Part shown: positions 33,343 through 41,485 of the stretch, one piece after another
Position numbering within the stretch: the first letter of the stretch is position 1
Layout of the letters: each line of letters begins with the position of its first letter
Origin: CALUVN01 sp944323595
GTDB taxonomy: Bacteria > Cyanobacteriota > Vampirovibrionia > Gastranaerophilales > Gastranaerophilaceae
Direction: 5' to 3'
Assembly (NCBI GenBank): GCA_963931255.1
Contig: OZ006972.1
Coordinates: forward strand, 372,001 to 436,000
DNA length: 64,000 nt
The notes under the pieces: generated by a model
Seen by the model: only the letters and a program-made list of their open reading frames with translations
What the model was told of the DNA's origin: nothing
Database searches by the model: none
Translations under genes and position numbers: made by a program

Positions 33343-33873
33343 TTAATCAATTAAATGAAAAAATCCGGCAACAATTCCGGCAAAGGCAGAAACCCCGAGA
33401 TAGAACATAGGAGAACGTTTTTCTGTCATTCCTGCAACGAAAAGCCCGACAAGCAGAAGCATTCCGAGCAGGTTAATATTTTCAATAAACATTTCAATAC
33501 CAACAGCAGCCAAAAGTCCGCAGCTGGTAGGTTTTAACATATAAATAACCGAACGAACGTAAGGATTTGTTCTGAATTTATCAAGCAATCTATATATAAT
33601 TAGAATCATGAAAAACGAGGGTAATATCACAGCAGTAGTTGCAATTAAAGAGCCAAGCAGCCCTGATGTCACAAAACCAGCGTATGTTGCCACGTTAATC
33701 CCGACCGGTCCGGGAGTTACTGAGGATACCGCAATCATATTTGTTAACTGTTCAACAGTGTACCAACCCTTATTTTCTGCAATATGATATAAAAAAGGCA
33801 ATGTTCCATAGCCGCCGCCATAAGAAAATAGTCCTATATGGAAAAATTCTTTAAACAATTCCCAGTAAATCAT
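33343..33873 (-). CDS. chromate transporter-type membrane protein, half B
   Basis: A 176-residue membrane protein with about five hydrophobic segments. The N-terminal motif FKEFFHIGLFSYGGGYGTLPFLYHI and the following SSVTPGPVGINVATYAGF are CHR-family (ChrA) signatures. Two half-size CHR proteins encoded side by side are known to act together as one transporter. The ATG overlaps the upstream half's stop by 4 bp. The substrate may be chromate/sulfate or another anion. Confidence 0.88.
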   Translation of the reverse strand: MIYWELFKEFFHIGLFSYGGGYGTLPFLYHIAENKGWYTVEQLTNMIAVSSVTPGPVGINVATYAGFVTSGLLGSLIATTAVILPSFFMILIIYRLLDKFRTNPYVRSVIYMLKPTSCGLLAAVGIEMFIENINLLGMLLLVGLFVAGMTEKRSPMFYLGVSAFAGIVAGFFHLID

Positions 33874-34445
33874 TTTTCCACCCCGATATCTATACTACGT
33901 GCCTTTTTCATTTGTCTGTATTTTTCGTAAATAAGCCCGATTACAACAGCTGCGATAATCAAATATGCAGGCGAAAGTTTAAAACCGGCAGAAAGGAAAA
34001 AGGCTATGAAAAATATTACACAAGAAAAATTATCAACAATGCTCTTGCCCCACATTTCTTTAACAGCCAAAAACAGAAGCATTATAACGCCAATGCCCAC
34101 GCCCCAAAATATGCTCTGCACAAAATGGTATGCAACCAGCTGTTCCAAAATTTTTGCAAGCAGCACTATAGAAAGAAAAGCAGGGGTAATCATACCCGTA
34201 GTTGCCGCAATTGCACCAACTGTACCGCGTAATTTACAGCCCACAAAAATGGCAGTATTCGCGGCGATAATCCCGGGGACACTTTGCCCGAGAGCGTAAT
34301 ATTCACATAACTCGTCAAAGTCTACCCAGTTTCTTTTAAGACATAATTCTTCCTGAAGCAGCGGTAATATTACATAACCGCCGCCAAGAAGTAATGTTCC
34401 TACTTTAAAAAAGGTTTTAAAAATATTATAAAAAGATTTGTCCAT
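33870..34445 (-). CDS. chromate transporter-type membrane protein, half A
   Basis: A 191-residue CHR-family half: YNIFKTFFKVGTLLLGGGYVILPLLQEEL, then ALGQSVPGIIAANTAIFVGCKLRG (the PGP-like loop is PG-I here), and several hydrophobic helices. It starts 4 bp after the atpC stop, so it is probably transcribed with the ATP synthase genes, an unusual linkage. Confidence 0.88.
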   Translation of the reverse strand: MDKSFYNIFKTFFKVGTLLLGGGYVILPLLQEELCLKRNWVDFDELCEYYALGQSVPGIIAANTAIFVGCKLRGTVGAIAATTGMITPAFLSIVLLAKILEQLVAYHFVQSIFWGVGIGVIMLLFLAVKEMWGKSIVDNFSCVIFFIAFFLSAGFKLSPAYLIIAAVVIGLIYEKYRQMKKARSIDIGVEK

Positions 34446-34449
34446 CTGA

Positions 34450-34842
34450 TTACTTATTTAATGTAGCTTTCAAACGAGCCATCGCTCTGGCAATTGCAGC
34501 CTCAGCACGTTTAGCATCTATATCGGCATCTGCATCGGCAAGTCTTGCACGCGCACGTGCAAGAGCTTCTTTAGCACGCGCGACATCTATTTCAGAACCA
34601 GCTTCTGCAGTAGTTGTAAGGATAATTCCTTCATCGTCTTTGAATTGAAATACTCCGCCCATTGTCGTAAAGAATTTTGTATTGTCACCCTTAATAACTT
34701 TCGTTACGCCAATATCTAGAGCAGACATTAAAGGAACGTGACCTTTTAAGACACCGAACTCGCCATCTACACCTTTTGTATAGATTTCGTCTACATCTTC
34801 ATCAAATACAACTCTTTCATGAGTAATTATTTTTAAGTGCAT
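34450..34842 (-). CDS. atpC: ATP synthase epsilon subunit
   Basis: A 130-residue subunit with an N-terminal beta-sandwich (MHLKIITHERVVFDEDVDEIYTKGVDGEFGVLKGHVPLMSAL) and a C-terminal helical hairpin rich in Ala, Arg and Asp (REALARARARLADADADIDAKRAEAA-like). It couples rotation in F1 and inhibits ATP hydrolysis. It follows atpD by 4 bp. Cyanobacteria and plastids also have this two-gene unit apart from the other subunits. Confidence 0.95.
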   Translation of the reverse strand: MHLKIITHERVVFDEDVDEIYTKGVDGEFGVLKGHVPLMSALDIGVTKVIKGDNTKFFTTMGGVFQFKDDEGIILTTTAEAGSEIDVARAKEALARARARLADADADIDAKRAEAAIARAMARLKATLNK

Positions 34843-34846
34843 AAGC

Positions 34847-36256
34847 TTATTCCTTTAATGTTTTAGCTTTTTCAACAGCTTCTTCAATAGTACCTACCAT
34901 ATAGAAAGCTTGTTCAGGCAAATCATCATGTTTACCTTCAATAATTTCCTTAAAGCCTTTAATAGTATCTTCAAGTTTTACATATTTACCCGGAATACCG
35001 GAGAACTGTTCTGCAACAAAGAATGGTTGAGACAAGAAACGTTGAATTTTTCTGGCTCTGTTAACTGTTTCTTTATCTTCATCAGAAAGTTCATCCATAC
35101 CGAGAATTGCAATAATATCCTGCAATTCTTTATATTTTTGAAGAATTTCAAGAACTTTTCTTGTAACTTCATAGTGTTCATCGCCGATAATATGCGGATC
35201 AAGAGCTCTTGAACTGGATTCAAGCGGATCAACTGCCGGATAAATACCGAGAGCAGCAATATTTCTTGACAATACAGTTGAAGCATCAAGGTGAGAGAAT
35301 GTAGTAGCAGGAGCCGGGTCTGTCAAGTCATCGGCAGGAACATAAATTGCCTGAACTGATGTAATTGAACCGTCTTTTGTTGATGTAATTCTTTCCTGCA
35401 ATTCACCCATTTCTGTAGCAAGTGTAGGCTGATAACCTACCGCTGACGGCATACGTCCGAGAAGTGCTGATACTTCTGAACCTGCCTGAGTAAATCTGAA
35501 TATGTTATCAATAAATAACAATACATCCTGTTTTGAATAATCTCTGAAATATTCTGCAGCTGTTAATGCAGAAAGACCGACTCTCATACGGGCTCCTGGC
35601 GGTTCATTCATCTGACCGTAAATAAGAGCAACTTTATCAATAACGTTTGACTCTTTCATTTCATTCCAGAGGTCGTTACCTTCACGGGTTCTTTCTCCGA
35701 CACCGCCGAATACTGAAACCCCGCTGTGTTCCATAGCAATGTTGTGGATAAGTTCCATAATCAAAACTGTTTTACCAACACCGGCACCGCCGAACAAACC
35801 GATTTTACCACCTTTCTGATATGGTTGTAAAAGGTCGATTGCCTTGATACCTGTTTCCAAAATTTCAATATTTGTATTCTGGTCTGTAAGCTTAGGTGAT
35901 TCTCTGTGGATAGGCAGATAAGTTTCAGCTTCAACCGGACCCATTTCATCTACCGGCTGACCGATTACGTTAAGAATTCTGCCTAAAATCGGTTTACCTA
36001 CAGGAATTTTAATAGGTTCATTTGTATTAACAACTTTCATGCCTCTTTTAAGACCGTCAGTTGAAGACATGGCAACTGTTCTTACTCTATTTGAACCGAG
36101 CATTTGCTGAACTTCCGCAACAACTACAGTTCCGTCTTCTCTTGTAATATTTAATGCAGTATAGATTTCCGGCAATTCACCGGATTGAAATTCAACGTCA
36201 ATAACCGGACCGATAATTTTAGTGATTAATCCCTCGTTTTTTAATAAAGTTTCCAT
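34847..36256 (-). CDS. atpD: ATP synthase beta subunit
   Basis: The ATG at 36256 with AAGGAG upstream gives 469 residues (METLLKNEGLITKIIGPVIDVEF). It has Walker A GGAGVGKTVLIMELI, VFGGVGERTREGNDLW, Walker B LLFIDNIFRFTQAGSEVSALLGRMPSAVGYQPTLATEMG and the DELSDEDK (DELSEED) coupling loop. It is the catalytic subunit of F1-ATPase. Alpha, gamma and the Fo genes are not in the window. Confidence 0.97.
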   Translation of the reverse strand: METLLKNEGLITKIIGPVIDVEFQSGELPEIYTALNITREDGTVVVAEVQQMLGSNRVRTVAMSSTDGLKRGMKVVNTNEPIKIPVGKPILGRILNVIGQPVDEMGPVEAETYLPIHRESPKLTDQNTNIEILETGIKAIDLLQPYQKGGKIGLFGGAGVGKTVLIMELIHNIAMEHSGVSVFGGVGERTREGNDLWNEMKESNVIDKVALIYGQMNEPPGARMRVGLSALTAAEYFRDYSKQDVLLFIDNIFRFTQAGSEVSALLGRMPSAVGYQPTLATEMGELQERITSTKDGSITSVQAIYVPADDLTDPAPATTFSHLDASTVLSRNIAALGIYPAVDPLESSSRALDPHIIGDEHYEVTRKVLEILQKYKELQDIIAILGMDELSDEDKETVNRARKIQRFLSQPFFVAEQFSGIPGKYVKLEDTIKGFKEIIEGKHDDLPEQAFYMVGTIEEAVEKAKTLKE

Positions 36257-36279
36257 TGCAATCTCTCCTTTACACAACG

Positions 36280-36308
36280 ATTATATAGCAAGCAAAAAAA
36301 ATACGCAA
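36280..36308 (-). promoter_or_regulatory. atpD promoter
   Basis: On the minus strand TTGCGT (36308-36303), 17 bp and a perfect TATAAT (36285-36280). The start would lie near 36273, about 17 nt before the atpD ATG. It drives atpD-atpC and possibly the two chromate transporter halves. Confidence 0.65.
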
Positions 36309-36323
36309 TTTGTAAAATTTTTG

Positions 36324-36533
36324 CTAAGGGACAGGGTCGTAACCGCCCTCATTCAGAGGATGACAGCGGCAAATTCTTTTTAGTCCGAGCCAGCCGCCTT
36401 TAAAAAATCCGTATTTTATTATTGCCTGTTTTGTGTACTCAGAACATGTCGGATAAAAACGGCAGACTTTCGGGGTAAATTTTGATATCCGTTGATAACA
36501 GTTTATTAAAAATATTGCGATTCGTTTTAACAA
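36324..36533 (-). CDS. yidD: membrane protein insertion efficiency factor YidD
   Basis: A 69-residue protein with the family pattern CYQRISKFTPKVCRFYPTCSEYTKQAIIKYGFFKGGWLGLKRICRCHPLNEGGYDPVP, cysteines included. The start is a TTG (36533) with AAGGAG five bases upstream. YidD is normally next to rnpA and yidC; here neither is present, so the gene has moved. Confidence 0.94.
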   Translation of the reverse strand: MLKRIAIFLINCYQRISKFTPKVCRFYPTCSEYTKQAIIKYGFFKGGWLGLKRICRCHPLNEGGYDPVP

Positions 36534-36603
36534 AGTTGCTCCTTACATTTTGCAGAATAAAGTATACCATGAAGTTTGAAAAGAAGTATATCCTGTTTCA
36601 CAT

Positions 36604-36648
36604 CATACCTCACCCTAAATCCCTCTCCTACTCTTAGGAGAGGGAAAC
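36604..36648. repeat. CCCTCTCCTA palindromic repeat, copy 1
   Basis: CATACCTCACCCTAAAT is followed by CCCTCTCCTA (36621-36630), CTCT and TAGGAGAGGG (36635-36644). Related palindromes occur at 43826-43880, 44157-44200 and 48840-48880, always next to a CCTCACCC/GGGTGAGG flank. It is a REP-like element. Confidence 0.75.
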
Positions 36649-36743
36649 ATGAAAATTTGATGTTGAAACTATTCATGTAAAAAATTACAATCGTAGCAAA
36701 AAATATTTTCTTGTTTTTTCTACAAATACAAGGAGATAAAATT

Positions 36744-37244
36744 ATGCGTATTAGAAATTTGATTATGACAGGACTTATAGCTTCGGGTGGATTTGCCCTA
36801 ACCTCATGTAAAAAAGTTCCATTTCAAGAAATGTCTACCAAATATATTCCCCCTGTCGTCACTGAAAGAATTGATTCTATTGCGCAAGCGAGCAAACAAA
36901 TTCTGGCAAATAAAAATTACCAAAAATTCGCAGAAGATACACTTGAACTAACAAAAGATTTTTTCAATAACCCGGCAAAATTTATTGAGAAATTGAATAA
37001 ACATTCTGTAGATAATATTCCTGAAACCTGCACTGGTTCGTATACAACAACTCAACAAGTTTACAACGGCAGTAAACTAGTGGGTATTATTCCTGTAAAA
37101 CATCATATTTATACAGATAATTTTATCAACACAAAAACTATCATAAATTCAAAAAAGATTTTCACAAGAGATGGTGATGACATGTTTATTCCGGTTGAAT
37201 ATTACGGAATTCCAAATCCTAAGCTGCAAAATAAACAAAAATAA
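36744..37244 (+). CDS. putative lipoprotein, unknown
   Basis: The ATG at 36744 with AAGGAGATAAAATT upstream gives 166 residues. Residues 1-24 (MRIRNLIMTGLIASGGFALTSC) form a lipoprotein signal with lipobox ALTSC, so the mature protein would be anchored by its N-terminal cysteine. The rest is soluble; a middle segment ETCTGSYTTTQQVYNG and LVGIIPVKHHIYTDNF show no domain I know. It stands alone between a repeat and flhA, convergent with it. Confidence 0.7.
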   Translation: MRIRNLIMTGLIASGGFALTSCKKVPFQEMSTKYIPPVVTERIDSIAQASKQILANKNYQKFAEDTLELTKDFFNNPAKFIEKLNKHSVDNIPETCTGSYTTTQQVYNGSKLVGIIPVKHHIYTDNFINTKTIINSKKIFTRDGDDMFIPVEYYGIPNPKLQNKQK

Positions 37245-37263
37245 ATCATCAATGAGAAACGAA

Positions 37264-39360
37264 TTATTCTACAGCGTATGACTCACCAATTGTGTCAATT
37301 GCTTCAACCTTGATATCCGTAATCAATTCTGAATAAGAAATTACAACAATAGTCGGCATGTGACGTTCTAACAGCTGGTATAGCGGAAGTCTGATTCTTG
37401 GAGAACACAAGATTACCGGCTGCTTTCCGCATGCATTATGTGCACGTACAAGAGTGTTTGCAGTAGTTTCTATGAGTTCCTGCACCTGCATAGGATTTAA
37501 CAGGAACATTGTTCCAAGCTCGGTTCTCTGACAGCTGTCATCAAGAATTTTTTCCCATTCAGGAGATAGCGTAAGCGCGTACAAGACTTTGTCCTCCTGA
37601 ACATTCGACAAACAAATTTGACGACCTAATGCTGCACGCAGTCTTTCTGACAAAATATCAGGCTCTTTTGAGAACCTTGCATAATCGCAAAGTCTTTCAA
37701 ATACAAATATAATATCCTTGATTGAAACTTTTTCTCTTATCAGGTTAACAAATATTTTTCTCAGGTCACTTGTAGAAATGATTGTAGGAACAAGGTCGTT
37801 AACAAGTGTCGGGTCTTGAGAACGTACAAGTTCCATAAGCTTGAGTACGTCTGTTTTTGTCATAACTTCGTCAACGTGTTTTCTTACGCATTCCTGCAGG
37901 TGAGTTACGATAACATCGGTTGCATCAATTGCTGTAACTGAGCGTGCAGCTTTTGCATCTTCTGCAGAAATCCAGTAAGCCTGTGTTTGATATGTCGGGT
38001 CTATACCGATAATTGCATCAGGCGGAACATCTTTTCTCAATGCATCCCATTGATCCGCGATTACCATGAACTTACCCGGATATACATAACCTGTTGCAAC
38101 CGTATTACCGCGGATAGAAAGCATGTATTCATTCGCATCCAATGCTGATGAATCCATAATTCTTATGTTAGGCAAAATGTAACCGAGTTCGTCCGTAACT
38201 CTTTGACGTAAAGCAGCAATCTTAGCAAGCAATTGACCTTCCTGATCAGGGTCGGCAATTACAAGAAGATTAGAGCCTACCTGTAAGCTTAATACATCAA
38301 CACCCAAACGCTCGTACATTCTGTTCGGGTTGACCAAGTCCTGCATGTTTTGACGAACATTTTCCAATTGTCCCAATTGAGATTGTACATCTGCATTAAT
38401 CAATACAGAGAAGCCGGCTATTGCAAGACCTATTGCAAATACTGTAAACGGCAGCCACGGCAAACCTGTCCAGTGCCCAGTCACAGCAAGCATTAGCAAA
38501 AATCCTGCGGAGAAAAACAGCGCGTGAGGTTTACTCATAATCTGACCGGAAACATCAGCACCAAGAGATTCGCTTGCGGCAGAAGAACGTGTCATAAATA
38601 CACCGGCAGCAATTGACATTAACAATGACGGAACCTGTGATGCCAAACCATCACCAATGGTCAGGATAGTATATTTTGAAACCGCATCCGCTGCCGGCAT
38701 ATTGTTCATCAAACAACCTATACACAAGCCGCCTACAATGTTAATAATTACAATGATAATACCTGCGATGGTATCCCCTTTTACGAATTTCATCGCACCG
38801 TCCATACTACCGAAAAGGTTTGACTCTCTTTGTAAATCTTCACGTTTTTTAGTAGCTTCTTCCGGTGAAATTAACCCCGCGTTAAAATCCGCGTCAATCG
38901 TCATCTGTTTACCGGGCATAGCGTCCAATGCAAAACGGGCTGCAACTTCCGCGATACGTTCAGCACCCTTGGTAATTACCATAAACTGTACAACGGTAAT
39001 AATTAAGAAGATTACACCACCTACAATCATGTTACCACCGGTTACGAATGTGCCGAACGCGTGGATAACTTCACCGGCTTCACCTTTTGCCAGAATTAGT
39101 CTTGTTGATGCAATTGAAAGACACAGACGAAACATTGTACCAATCAAAATAATTGACGGGAATGATGATAACTCAAGCGTCTTTTTTACATACAGAGCAA
39201 ACATCAAAAGGACAATACCGAGAGTGATATTCAAACAGATACAAACATTAATAATCCAGTTTGGCAACTCTACCAACAGGATTACAATAAGGAACAGTAC
39301 AAAGACTGCCATAAATATTTCACTTAATGGATTACCTTGTCCTCCTCCGCCCTGTGCCAT
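37264..39360 (-). CDS. flhA: flagellar-type export gate protein FlhA/SctV
   Basis: A 698-residue inner-membrane protein. The N-terminal half has about eight hydrophobic segments and the FHIPEP-family signature (PSIILIGTMFRLCLSIASTRLIL, GGNMIVGGVIFLIITVVQFMVITKGAERIAEVAARFALDAMPGKQMTIDADFNAGLI, RESNLFGSMDGAMKFVKGD). The C-terminal half is the cytosolic ring that binds chaperone-substrate complexes. Its length fits FlhA better than virulence SctV, but either name is possible. It lies 6 bp after fliH. The partner genes fliPQR and flhB are not in the window. Confidence 0.93.
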   Translation of the reverse strand: MAQGGGGQGNPLSEIFMAVFVLFLIVILLVELPNWIINVCICLNITLGIVLLMFALYVKKTLELSSFPSIILIGTMFRLCLSIASTRLILAKGEAGEVIHAFGTFVTGGNMIVGGVIFLIITVVQFMVITKGAERIAEVAARFALDAMPGKQMTIDADFNAGLISPEEATKKREDLQRESNLFGSMDGAMKFVKGDTIAGIIIVIINIVGGLCIGCLMNNMPAADAVSKYTILTIGDGLASQVPSLLMSIAAGVFMTRSSAASESLGADVSGQIMSKPHALFFSAGFLLMLAVTGHWTGLPWLPFTVFAIGLAIAGFSVLINADVQSQLGQLENVRQNMQDLVNPNRMYERLGVDVLSLQVGSNLLVIADPDQEGQLLAKIAALRQRVTDELGYILPNIRIMDSSALDANEYMLSIRGNTVATGYVYPGKFMVIADQWDALRKDVPPDAIIGIDPTYQTQAYWISAEDAKAARSVTAIDATDVIVTHLQECVRKHVDEVMTKTDVLKLMELVRSQDPTLVNDLVPTIISTSDLRKIFVNLIREKVSIKDIIFVFERLCDYARFSKEPDILSERLRAALGRQICLSNVQEDKVLYALTLSPEWEKILDDSCQRTELGTMFLLNPMQVQELIETTANTLVRAHNACGKQPVILCSPRIRLPLYQLLERHMPTIVVISYSELITDIKVEAIDTIGESYAVE

Positions 39361-39366
39361 AAAGTT

Positions 39367-40131
39367 CTACTGTACCTCTTTCAACGCTTCACAGATAATT
39401 CCTATCTGGGTTTCTATTGTTGCATCTATCACTCCGTTTGTAGTTGTTACCATACAACCACCTTCACTCATTGTTTCATCAGGAACGACAAGAATTTTTG
39501 CATCCAAGCCTGCCTGCTCAAGTACCGACGGCATTTCCTGTTTTACAATACTTACCTGCGCTGGATTTACGCGTATTGTCACTTTTGATTCTTCTTTTGA
39601 AAGTGTTTTTAAAATTTCAATAATGCTGTCGATAATTTGTTGAGGATCCTGTGATAATTCTTTTTTAATTATTTTTTTTGCTATATCAACACTTATCTCT
39701 AAAATATCAGGGGCTATATAATCAAATATTTCCTGTTTTGCTGACATAAATGCTTTCAAGGACTCTTTTAACTGTGCAATATCAGCCTGTGCAGATTCCA
39801 AGCCCGCCTGATATCCCTCTTTTGCGGCAGCTTCTTTTATACTGTCGGCTTCTTCACGCGCTCTTGAAATTAAATTTCTGTCATCTATCCGGCGAAATCC
39901 GCGGCGTCTGTCTCCGCGGCGGCGTTCCTGACGCTGCTTAAAATCAATATTATCCAGATTAAATAAATCTATCTCTTCATCTTCAACCGGCTGCTGGGGC
40001 TCTTCCTGTATTTCTGCATTTTCAACAGAATCAACCTCAGCCTCTTGTTGAAGCTCAGGTTCATCACCATTTGGAGTAACCGGTTGTGATTCGATTACTT
40101 CCTCTTGACGTTTTTTACGTTTTATAATCAT
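39367..40131 (-). CDS. fliH: FliH-like export ATPase regulator
   Basis: A 254-residue protein. The first 60 residues are acidic and rich in Pro, Gln and Glu; a basic stretch RQERRRGDRRRGFRR follows; then comes a helical FliH/SctL domain with AREEADSIKEAAAKEGYQAGLESAQADIAQLKESL and the family-typical end GGCMVTTTNGVIDATIETQIGII. It would bind the ATPase FliI, whose gene is not adjacent here. It precedes flhA in the same transcript. Confidence 0.85.
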   Translation of the reverse strand: MIIKRKKRQEEVIESQPVTPNGDEPELQQEAEVDSVENAEIQEEPQQPVEDEEIDLFNLDNIDFKQRQERRRGDRRRGFRRIDDRNLISRAREEADSIKEAAAKEGYQAGLESAQADIAQLKESLKAFMSAKQEIFDYIAPDILEISVDIAKKIIKKELSQDPQQIIDSIIEILKTLSKEESKVTIRVNPAQVSIVKQEMPSVLEQAGLDAKILVVPDETMSEGGCMVTTTNGVIDATIETQIGIICEALKEVQ

Positions 40132-40142
40132 GATTAATTATA

Positions 40143-41189
40143 TTATACACTATCCGCGAGATGGGTGGCAATAATTTGCGCAACATGAGGAGGTATTTCA
40201 TAGTACTCACCCTCTAAAGCCGTGAATACAAAGCGTTTTACATTTGGACGCTCTAATTTCAACAATGTTTCTAATTGAGGTTTATCTAAATATTCCGCAA
40301 CACTTTGTATCTGTGACACTATTTTTGACGTATCAATTATGCGTTTTTTAGGTAAACTTTTCCTTATCTCTGCCAGACATCTCAATGCGTGACCTGCGTC
40401 TACTTTATCCGCGAGGTTGTCGACGCTCATATATTTTATAACTTCTGTCGCATCTTTTACATCAAACTTATCCAGAATTGTCTGCACTTTATCCTGTTTC
40501 ATTTTTTGGAAAAGCATCGCACAGGTTACAAGCTTAAGCAGCTTTGGAGTTTCCATTCCGCCTTTTGTTGCCGGTACATTTGATGGTGACGGCGCCGGAA
40601 CATTGGCAGGTTGCGGAGGCTGTCCCTGTGGCTGTGCTTGCGCTTGAGGTGCCGGCTGAGGTTCCGGAGGTGCTTCTTCCTGCATTTGCTGCATCATTGC
40701 ATCTATGTTTGATTGGCTTTCAGCCTTTTGTTTCAGCCCTTCATCAATTAAACCTTTGGCTTTTAATTCTTCTATTGATTCTATATAAACTTTTTTAACG
40801 TGGTGTTCTATTAACTGAAGTATTTGCTCCTGCGGCAGTCCTTGTTTGAAAGTTTGTTTTGCGATTTCGAAAATAGTGAATGCTATTTTCTGCATAATAG
40901 GATCCCAGTAATCCTGAGGCAGTCCTGAACGGATTAAGTCAACCGATTTGTGGTATGCCCATTCTGCGATTATCTGGGTTATCATTACTGCCTGATCTAT
41001 ATTAAAATTAGATTCAGTGTCGTTATATAGGGCTTCACCGGCTAAGTTTGAAAAATTATAAAGGGTATTGATTACATATTGTTTTTCAAATTCCCTGAAC
41101 TCGGGGGGCACCAATTCTTGCGCCTGCCCCGCCAAATTCTTTGCAAATTCCTGATAATCAAAACCTTTTATTGCCATCTTTTTTTTCAT
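40143..41189 (-). CDS. unknown protein in the fliG position
   Basis: A 348-residue soluble protein (start at 41189, or at 41177 with MAIKGF). Two helical parts (residues about 1-170 and 225-348) are joined by a Pro/Gln/Ala linker (EEAPPEPQPAPQAQAQPQGQ and on). It lies between fliF and fliH, where flagellar operons encode the rotor protein FliG. I cannot find the FliG motifs (EHPQT, the charged torque helix), so it is either a very divergent FliG or a replacement for a static apparatus. Tandem repeats cover its 5' end. Confidence 0.6.
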   Translation of the reverse strand: MKKKMAIKGFDYQEFAKNLAGQAQELVPPEFREFEKQYVINTLYNFSNLAGEALYNDTESNFNIDQAVMITQIIAEWAYHKSVDLIRSGLPQDYWDPIMQKIAFTIFEIAKQTFKQGLPQEQILQLIEHHVKKVYIESIEELKAKGLIDEGLKQKAESQSNIDAMMQQMQEEAPPEPQPAPQAQAQPQGQPPQPANVPAPSPSNVPATKGGMETPKLLKLVTCAMLFQKMKQDKVQTILDKFDVKDATEVIKYMSVDNLADKVDAGHALRCLAEIRKSLPKKRIIDTSKIVSQIQSVAEYLDKPQLETLLKLERPNVKRFVFTALEGEYYEIPPHVAQIIATHLADSV

Positions 41190-41470
41190 TACTACTTACT
41201 AATATTCACTTTATCGCTGTATTAGGTTTTCGTAATCCTTTCTCTGTCTTTTAGGCTGCGCTTTTTATCTGTCAACCCATCTCTTTTTTTTCATTACTAC
41301 TTACCAATATTCACTTTGCCACTGCATTAGGTTTTCGTAATCCTTTCTCTGTCTTTTAGGCTGCGCTTTTATCTGTCAACCCATCTCTTTTTTCATTACT
41401 ACTTACTAATATTCACTTTATCGCTGTATTAGGTTTCGTAATCTTTTCTCTATTTTCGGACTCGCTTTTT
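41176..41470. repeat. three tandem copies of a ~103-bp unit
   Basis: Units begin ATCTYTTTTTTTCATTACTA at 41176, 41279 and 41383, with lengths 103 and 104 bp and a shorter third that fades near 41470. They share TTTCGTAATC, TCTCTGTCTTTTAGGCTGCGC and ATCTGTCAACCC. The first copy includes the start codon of the fliG-position gene, so its leader has been triplicated. No coding frame runs through. Confidence 0.85.
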
Positions 41471-41485
41471 TCAGAATAACTTTTC

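Noticed and set aside
34910..35289. Open frames on both strands within atpD
   Set aside because: They are shadows of a highly conserved gene and have no start signals.
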